Notes under the pieces: model-generated | Databases searched by the model: none | Told to the model about the DNA's origin: nothing | What the model saw: only the letters and a program-made list of their open reading frames with translations | In this document: piece by piece, positions 58,703 to 64,000 of the stretch | How the letters are laid out: every line of letters begins with the position of its first letter | How positions within the stretch are numbered: the first letter of the stretch is position 1 | Made by a program: the position numbers and the translations under genes | NCBI RefSeq assembly: GCF_002025705.1 | Contig: NZ_CP018846.1 | Span: 5,819,501-5,883,500, forward strand | Reading direction: 5' to 3' | Length of the DNA stretch: 64,000 nucleotides | From: Pseudomonas putida | GTDB taxonomy: Bacteria; Pseudomonadota; Gammaproteobacteria; Pseudomonadales; Pseudomonadaceae

Positions 58703-59061
58703 GCGATGGGGCCTCTGACCCGTGACGCTTTCGTTGGTGTGGCGCAAGGCCGGGAAAACGATTCAGCCGACAACATACTACGCCGATTCCGTTTCGCTGG
58801 GCGGCCATAGGGAAACTCTGCGAAACCGTCTGACATCAAGACCGGCGTTTTCGCACAACTTCCCACGGTTAAAGCAACCTTTTCCTACGAGCGGCCAGTA
58901 TATATAGCCAATTGCCCAGCGACGACTGCGTATTAATGAATATCTGTATGGATTTTGTATCGCTTTCAGCGTAGCTCGGCAATTTGCTATCTTCGCTCCT
59001 CGCCCTAATCCAGAAGCCGCGTGCCAAGCGGCCTGCATGCCCTACAAGAGAACGACGAGCG
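58703..59061. other. Intergenic region between thioesterase and MHS transporter (359 bp)
   Basis: No credible gene was seen. An imperfect hairpin at about 58818-58853 has outer arms GCGAAA/TTTCGC and inner arms GTCT/AGAC. A strongly AT-rich segment (about 58895-58995, with TATATATAGCC and TATTAATGAATATC) precedes the transporter and probably holds its promoter. Confidence 0.5.
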
Positions 59062-60351
59062 ATGACCTCCGTGCCGAGCAGTATCGAGCAGCCCTCGCGG
59101 CCGCTGACCCGCAGTGACTACAAGACCCTTTCACTGTCCGCCCTGGGCGGAGCCCTGGAGTTCTACGACTTCATCATTTTCGTGTTCTTCGCCACGGTGG
59201 TCGGCAAGCTGTTCTTCCCTGCCGACATGCCCGAATGGCTTCGCCTGATGCAAACCTTTGGCATCTTCGCCGCCGGTTACCTGGCGCGGCCGCTGGGTGG
59301 CATCGTCATGGCCCACTTCGGCGATCTGCTGGGGCGCAAGAAGATGTTCACCCTGAGCATCTTCATGATGGCCCTGCCGACCCTGATCATGGGCCTGCTG
59401 CCGACTTATGCACAGGTCGGCCTGTGGGCGCCGATCCTGTTGTTGCTGATGCGGGTGATTCAGGGCGCAGCCATCGGTGGTGAAGTGCCGGGCGCCTGGG
59501 TGTTCGTCTCCGAGCACGTGCCGGCGCGCAACACTGGTTACGCCTGCGGCACCCTGACCGCGGGCCTTACGGCGGGCATCCTGCTCGGCTCGCTGGTGGC
59601 GACGCTGATCAACACCCTGTACAGCGCCGAAGAAGTGGCTGATTACGCCTGGCGTATTCCGTTCCTGCTCGGCGGTGTGTTCGGCCTGTTCTCGGTGTAC
59701 TTGCGCCGCTGGCTGCACGAAACCCCGGTGTTCGCCGAGATGCAGCAGCGCAAGGCCCTGGCCGAAGAGTTGCCGCTGCGCGCGGTGCTGCGTGACCACC
59801 GCGGCCCGATCATCCTGTCGATGCTGCTGACCTGGATGTTGTCTGCCGGCATCGTGGTGGTGATCCTGATGACCCCGGCACTGCTGCAAAGCCTCTACCA
59901 CGTCAGCCCCACCGACTCGCTCAAGGCCAACAGCCTGGCGATCGTGCTGCTCAGCATCGGCTGCATCGGCGCCGGCAGCCTGGCCGACCGCTTCGGCGCG
60001 GGCCGGGTGTTCGTGATCGGCAGCCTGCTGCTGCTGGTCAGCTCCTGGACCTTCTATCACAGCCTTCCGACCCACCCTGAGCTGTTGTTCCCGCTGTATG
60101 CGGTGACCGGGTTGTGCGTGGGTGTAATCGGTGCGGTTCCCTACGTGATGGTCAAGGCATTCCCGCCAGTGGTGCGTTTCAGCGGGTTGTCGTTCTCTTA
60201 TAACGTGGCTTACGCCATCTTCGGCGGCCTGACGCCGATGGTGGTGACGGCGTTGCTCAAGGTCAGCCCGATGGCACCTGCCTACTATGTGGCAGGGCTG
60301 TGTGCCGTCGGTCTGTGCGTTGGCCTGTACCTGCTCGCCAACAAACGCTGA
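59062..60351 (+). CDS. MFS transporter, metabolite:H+ symporter (MHS) family
   Basis: This 429-residue permease has twelve hydrophobic segments. It has MHS motifs ALGGALEFYDFIIFVFFATVV at helix 1, AHFGDLLGRKKMFTLSIF in loop 2-3, RVIQGAAIGGEVPGAWVFVSEH and SLADRFGAGRVFVIGS in loop 8-9. It is only distantly similar to the MHS transporter at 11261. Substrates of the family include dicarboxylates, proline/betaine and shikimate; none can be chosen here. The start ATG 59062 is preferred. A REP pair follows. Confidence 0.9.
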   Translation: MTSVPSSIEQPSRPLTRSDYKTLSLSALGGALEFYDFIIFVFFATVVGKLFFPADMPEWLRLMQTFGIFAAGYLARPLGGIVMAHFGDLLGRKKMFTLSIFMMALPTLIMGLLPTYAQVGLWAPILLLLMRVIQGAAIGGEVPGAWVFVSEHVPARNTGYACGTLTAGLTAGILLGSLVATLINTLYSAEEVADYAWRIPFLLGGVFGLFSVYLRRWLHETPVFAEMQQRKALAEELPLRAVLRDHRGPIILSMLLTWMLSAGIVVVILMTPALLQSLYHVSPTDSLKANSLAIVLLSIGCIGAGSLADRFGAGRVFVIGSLLLLVSSWTFYHSLPTHPELLFPLYAVTGLCVGVIGAVPYVMVKAFPPVVRFSGLSFSYNVAYAIFGGLTPMVVTALLKVSPMAPAYYVAGLCAVGLCVGLYLLANKR

Positions 60352-60368
60352 TCTGCAACAAGGCTACC

Positions 60369-60463
60369 CGGCCTCTTTGCGGCTAAAGCCGCTCCTACAG
60401 GTACTGCGAAAGCCTTGAGGCTGTGCCAGATCTGTGGGAGCGGCTTTAGCCGCGAAGAGGCCG
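60369..60463. repeat. REP pair, GCTAAAGC subtype
   Basis: The left arm (60369-60401) has core GCGGCTAAAGCCGCTCCTAC. The right arm (60431-60463) has GTGGGAGCGGCTTTAGCCGC. A third core subtype is again shared by both arms. It lies between the MHS transporter and the pstS promoter. Confidence 0.92.
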
Positions 60464-60494
60464 GACCTGTTTTTGGTGATGGCCTTTCATCCAT

Positions 60495-60512
60495 TTGTCA
60501 CAATTGAGTCAT
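60495..60512 (+). promoter_or_regulatory. Pho box upstream of pstS
   Basis: TTGTCAC-AATT-GAGTCAT has the 7-4-7 direct-repeat form of PhoB sites (CTGTCAT-N4-CTGTCAT) and lies 75 bp before pstS. It fits phosphate-starvation control of the transporter. Confidence 0.8.
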
Positions 60513-60586
60513 ATCGTATTCATGCGGCCTGCAGATACTTGGCCCCGTTCCATCCAACACCACAATATTCCTGCTAGGAGCAAGGC

Positions 60587-61585
60587 ATGAAACTGAAGCG
60601 TTTGATGGCGGCCCTCACGTTTGCCGCCGCTGGCGTTGCGACCGCCAACGCGGTAGCCGCTGTCGACCCTGCGATCCCGACCTACACCAAGACCACCGGT
60701 GTTTCGGGCAACCTCTCCAGCGTCGGTTCCGACACCCTCGCGAACCTGATGACTCTGTGGGCCGAGGCCTACAAGAAGGAATATCCGAACGTAAACATCC
60801 AGATCCAGGCTGCTGGCTCCTCGACCGCGCCACCCGCGCTGACCGAAGGCACCGCCAACCTCGGCCCGATGAGCCGCAAGATGAAGGACGTCGAGCTGCA
60901 GGCCTTCGAGCAGAAGTACGGCTACAAGCCGACCGCCATCCCGGTTGCCGTCGATGCCCTGGCCGTGTTCGTGCACAAGGACAACCCGATCAAAGGCCTG
61001 ACCATGGCTCAGGTTGACGCCATCTTCTCGTCCACCCGCCTGTGCGGCGCCAAGGCCGACGTCAAGACCTGGGGCGACCTGGGCGTGACCGGCGACCTGG
61101 CCAACAAGCCGGTGCAGCTGTTCGGCCGCAACTCGGTATCGGGCACTTATGGCTACTTCAAGGAAGAAGCCCTGTGCAAAGGCGACTTCAAGCCTAGCGT
61201 CAACGAACAGCCTGGCTCGGCTTCGGTCGTGCAGTCGATCAGCTCCTCGCTGAACGGCATCGGCTACTCGGGCATCGGCTACAAGACTGCCAGCGTCAAG
61301 ACCGTGGCCCTGGCCAAGAAAGAAGGCGGCGAATTCGTTGAAGACAACGAAACCAACGCCCTGAACGGTACCTACCCGCTGTCGCGCTTCCTGTACGTCT
61401 ACGTCAACAAGGCGCCGAACAAGCCTCTGGCCCCGCTGGAAGCCGAGTTCGTCAAGCTGGTGCTGTCGCAAGCTGGCCAGCAGGTCGTGGTGAAGGATGG
61501 CTACATCCCGCTGCCGGCCAAGGTGGTCGACAAGACCCTGGCTGACCTGGGTCTGTCCCACGCTGGTAACGTTGCAAAGAAGTAA
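60587..61585 (+). CDS. pstS: Phosphate ABC transporter substrate-binding protein
   Basis: This 332-residue periplasmic protein has a signal peptide (MKLKRLMAALTFAAAGVATANA). The mature part has the phosphate-loop VGSDTLANLMTLWAEAY and QAAGSSTAPPALTEGTANLGPMSRKM, then FGRNSVSGTYGYFKEEALC and SGIGYKTASVKTVAL. It belongs to the Pseudomonas-type PstS group rather than the E. coli length class. It is preceded by a Pho box and followed by a hairpin that may limit read-through into pstC. Confidence 0.96.
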   Translation: MKLKRLMAALTFAAAGVATANAVAAVDPAIPTYTKTTGVSGNLSSVGSDTLANLMTLWAEAYKKEYPNVNIQIQAAGSSTAPPALTEGTANLGPMSRKMKDVELQAFEQKYGYKPTAIPVAVDALAVFVHKDNPIKGLTMAQVDAIFSSTRLCGAKADVKTWGDLGVTGDLANKPVQLFGRNSVSGTYGYFKEEALCKGDFKPSVNEQPGSASVVQSISSSLNGIGYSGIGYKTASVKTVALAKKEGGEFVEDNETNALNGTYPLSRFLYVYVNKAPNKPLAPLEAEFVKLVLSQAGQQVVVKDGYIPLPAKVVDKTLADLGLSHAGNVAKK

Positions 61586-61597
61586 CTAACTGAGGAT

Positions 61598-61624
61598 GAG
61601 GCCGGCGCTGATGCCCGGCCTCTT
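61598..61624 (+). terminator. Hairpin after pstS, weak terminator
   Basis: The stem GAGGCCGG (61598-61605) with CCGGCCTC (61615-61622) is followed by only two T residues. It probably gives partial termination or 3'-end stabilisation of the abundant pstS message. Confidence 0.6.
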
Positions 61625-61684
61625 CCACGCCTTTCAAGTCCGGTGCCAGGGTTCCTGAGCGGCGGGCTTTTTTGCGTCAACTCA

Positions 61685-61702
61685 CTGTCATGTTTTTGTC
61701 AT
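61685..61702 (+). promoter_or_regulatory. Pho box upstream of pstC
   Basis: CTGTCAT-GTTT-TTGTCAT differs by one base from a perfect double CTGTCAT with 4-bp spacing, 22 bp before pstC. It indicates that pstC has its own PhoB-controlled promoter independent of pstS. Confidence 0.82.
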
Positions 61703-61724
61703 ACGGGACCGCTAGGGTGTGCGC

Positions 61725-64000
61725 ATGAATGATCTGGCCAATTCCACAATGACCCCGAATTCCCCTCCCGTGCGGATTGACTTCAATACGCCCGAGTTGC
61801 AACGCAAGCGCCGGATGCGCGCCCTCAAGGATCGCCTGACCCGCTGGTATGTACTGGTGGGCGGGCTTGCTGTATTGGCAGCTATCACGCTGATCTTCTT
61901 CTACCTGGCTTATGTGGTGCTGCCACTGTTCCAGGGCGCCGAGCTGACCAGCAAGAAGGCGCTGGAGCCGACCTGGCTGCAACAGGATGCCGGCAAGCCA
62001 CTGATGATCGCCCTTGAAGAGCAGAATCTGGTTGGCATGCGCGTTTCGGACAAGGGCCAGGCGCTGTTCTTCGACACCAAGAGCGGTAACGAACTCAAGC
62101 GGATCGACCTGCCAGTGCCTGCTGGCACCCAGGTCAGCTCGATCAGTACCGACCAGCCGGGCAGCCCGTTGGTCGTACTCGGTTTGTCCAATGGTCAGGC
62201 GCTGGTGTTCCACCACACCTACAAGATCACCTACCCGGACAACAAGAAAACCATCACCCCCGGCATCGACTACCCCTACGGTGAACAGCCGTTCGTGCTC
62301 GATGACCAGGGCCGCGCGCTGGAGCACGTGAGCGTCAACGTCAATGGCGATAGCTTGATGCTCGCTGGCTCCACCGGTGCGCACTTGCAGGTGCTCGAGC
62401 TGACCCGCACTGAAAACATGATGACCGAAGAGGTCACCACCGAGCAGAACCGCATCGAACTGCCGCAGATGACCGAGGTGGTGAAGGACATCTTCATCGA
62501 CCCGCGGCAGCAATGGCTGTACGTGATCAACGGCCGTGCCACTGCCGACGTGTTCAGCCTGCGTGACAAGAGCCTCAATGGCCGCTACAAGCTTTCCGAA
62601 AGTGCCGATACTGAAATCACGGCCGCAACCCAGCTGGTTGGCGGCATCTCGCTGATCATCGGTGACTCCAAGGGCGGCCTGGCCCAGTGGTTCATGGCCC
62701 GCGACCCGGATGGCGAGCAGCGTTTCAAACAGATCCGTACCTTCCAGATGGGCAAGGCCGCAATCGCCCAGATCGATGCAGAAGAGCGCCGCAAGGGCTT
62801 CATCGCCCTGGATACTGAAGGCAAGCTTGGCGTGTTCCACAGCACCGCGCACCGCACCCTGCTGGTCGAGCCGGCGGCCGAAGGCGCGGGCATCCTGGCC
62901 CTGTCGCCACGAGCCAACCGCATCATTATCGAAGAAGGCGGCAAGCTGTTGCCGTTGAGCCTGCGCAACCCGCACCCGGAAGTCTCCTTCAGCGCGTTGT
63001 GGGGCAAAGTCTGGTACGAAAACTACGACGAGCCCAAGTACGTCTGGCAGTCGACCGCATCGAACACCGACTTCGAACCCAAGCTGAGCCTCTCGCCGCT
63101 GACCTTCGGTACCCTCAAGGCCGCGTTCTACGCGATGATCCTGGCGGCCCCGCTAGCCATTGCCGCGGCTATCTACACCGCCTACTTCATGGCCCCGGGC
63201 ATGCGCCGCAAGGTCAAGCCGGTGATCGAACTGATGGAGGCGATGCCGACGGTGATCCTCGGCTTCTTCGCCGGCCTGTTCCTCGCGCCGTACCTGGAAG
63301 GCCACCTGCCTGGCGTGTTCAGCCTGTTCCTGATCATGCCGCTCGGCATCCTGCTGGCGGGCTTCACCTGGAGCCGCCTGCCTGAATCGATCCGCCTGCG
63401 TATTCCGGATGGCTGGGAAGCGGCAATCCTGATTCCGGTGATTCTCGCCATCGGCTGGTTCGCCCTGGCTGTCAGCCCGTTCCTCGAGAGCTGGTTCTTC
63501 GGCGGCGACATGCGTTTGTGGATCACGGACACCCTGGGTATCCGCTACGACCAGCGCAACGCCATGGTGGTCGGTATTGCCATGGGCTTCGCGGTCATCC
63601 CGAACATCTACTCGATCGCCGAAGACGCCGTGTTCAGCGTGCCGCGCAGCCTGACGCTGGGCTCCCTGGCCCTGGGTGCGACGCCGTGGCAGACCCTGAC
63701 CCGCGTGGTCATCCTCACCGCCAGCCCGGGCATCTTCTCGGCGCTGATGATCGGCATGGGTCGTGCGGTGGGCGAGACCATGATCGTGCTGATGGCCACC
63801 GGCAACACTCCGGTGATGGAGCTGAACCTGTTCGAAGGCATGCGCACCCTGGCCGCCAACGTGGCGGTGGAAATGCCTGAATCGGAAGTTGGTGGCAGTC
63901 ATTATCGTGTGCTGTTCCTCGCCGCCCTCGTGCTGCTGATGTTCACCTTCGTCATGAACACCTTGGCCGAGCTGATTCGCCAGCGTCTGCGCAAGAAATA
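61725..64000 (+). CDS. pstC: Phosphate ABC transporter permease PstC, long pseudomonad form (stop cut by window end)
   Basis: The open frame runs from ATG 61725 to the window end with 758 codons. The last two bases, TA, are probably the start of the stop, so the protein is essentially complete. An N-terminal membrane helix (residues about 42-66) is followed by a large non-membrane region of about 380 residues not found in E. coli PstC. The permease domain comes after, with ELMEAMPTVILGFFAGLFLAPYL and the EAA-type loop LGATPWQTLTRVVILTASPG. It ends with FVMNTLAELIRQRLRKK. It partners PstA, PstB and PstS. Confidence 0.93.
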   Translation, partial: MNDLANSTMTPNSPPVRIDFNTPELQRKRRMRALKDRLTRWYVLVGGLAVLAAITLIFFYLAYVVLPLFQGAELTSKKALEPTWLQQDAGKPLMIALEEQNLVGMRVSDKGQALFFDTKSGNELKRIDLPVPAGTQVSSISTDQPGSPLVVLGLSNGQALVFHHTYKITYPDNKKTITPGIDYPYGEQPFVLDDQGRALEHVSVNVNGDSLMLAGSTGAHLQVLELTRTENMMTEEVTTEQNRIELPQMTEVVKDIFIDPRQQWLYVINGRATADVFSLRDKSLNGRYKLSESADTEITAATQLVGGISLIIGDSKGGLAQWFMARDPDGEQRFKQIRTFQMGKAAIAQIDAEERRKGFIALDTEGKLGVFHSTAHRTLLVEPAAEGAGILALSPRANRIIIEEGGKLLPLSLRNPHPEVSFSALWGKVWYENYDEPKYVWQSTASNTDFEPKLSLSPLTFGTLKAAFYAMILAAPLAIAAAIYTAYFMAPGMRRKVKPVIELMEAMPTVILGFFAGLFLAPYLEGHLPGVFSLFLIMPLGILLAGFTWSRLPESIRLRIPDGWEAAILIPVILAIGWFALAVSPFLESWFFGGDMRLWITDTLGIRYDQRNAMVVGIAMGFAVIPNIYSIAEDAVFSVPRSLTLGSLALGATPWQTLTRVVILTASPGIFSALMIGMGRAVGETMIVLMATGNTPVMELNLFEGMRTLAANVAVEMPESEVGGSHYRVLFLAALVLLMFTFVMNTLAELIRQRLRKK

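Overview
The window reads as the origin-proximal chromosome of a Pseudomonas of the P. putida group. The basis is gene content and order (atp operon, glmU-glmR-glmS, lpd, cfa, cls, folE2, zinc GTPases, pdxY, uvrD, zwf, pycAB, aspA, purEK, pstSC), GC-rich codon use, and many extragenic REP pairs of the P. putida type. Nearly every stretch is ordinary chromosome. The one clearly mobile component is a pair of IS110-family elements. No tRNA, rRNA or CRISPR array was seen.

Layout. 1-6.9 kb: end of atpI and the full F1Fo ATP synthase operon atpBEFHAGDC, with three strong hairpins between cistrons and a terminator. 6.9-11.1 kb: glmU, a DeoR-type regulator and glmS, making UDP-GlcNAc precursors, with an unoccupied Tn7 attachment site after glmS. 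11.2-18.6 kb: an MHS transporter plus periplasmic binding protein with a LysR regulator, then dihydrolipoyl dehydrogenase, cyclopropane fatty acid synthase and cardiolipin synthase (membrane lipid remodelling). 18.7-23.6 kb: a zinc-starvation block around a Zur-like box, with a small secreted protein and folE2 on one side and two COG0523 GTPases with a DUF1826 gene on the other. 23.6-34.5 kb: housekeeping singletons (pdxY, thioesterase, CPA2 antiporter, SUKH protein, Tim44-like protein, uvrD, a GGDEF/EAL protein). 34.5-41.7 kb: zwf and an RpiR/HexR-type regulator sharing a HexR-like box, then pycR-like LysR and pyruvate carboxylase pycAB.

41.7-50.1 kb: two identical 1241-bp IS110-family copies in inverted orientation. 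They bracket a 5.9-kb segment holding acetylpolyamine amidohydrolase, a polyamine-type binding protein, a MocR regulator, a PaiB-like protein and two GNAT acetyltransferases. Each copy sits inside a REP at a CT dinucleotide. The 212-nt non-coding left end folds on paper into a closed, two-hairpin RNA. One loop carries segments matching both halves of the REP target; the other carries segments matching both IS ends. This is the expected layout of an IS110 bridge RNA, so the element looks like an RNA-guided recombinase that targets REPs. REP subtypes around the two copies are cross-paired, which indicates that the 5.9-kb segment was inverted by recombination between the copies.

50.1-64 kb: an AraC regulator, aspA, a LysR regulator, a secreted protein with a degenerate metzincin motif, purEK, a GlsB/YeaQ-like membrane protein whose ribosome binding site lies in a long hairpin, a DUF3299 protein, a hexose-6-phosphate mutarotase homologue, a thioesterase, a second MHS transporter, and the phosphate genes pstS and pstC, each with its own Pho box. 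pstC runs to the last base of the window.
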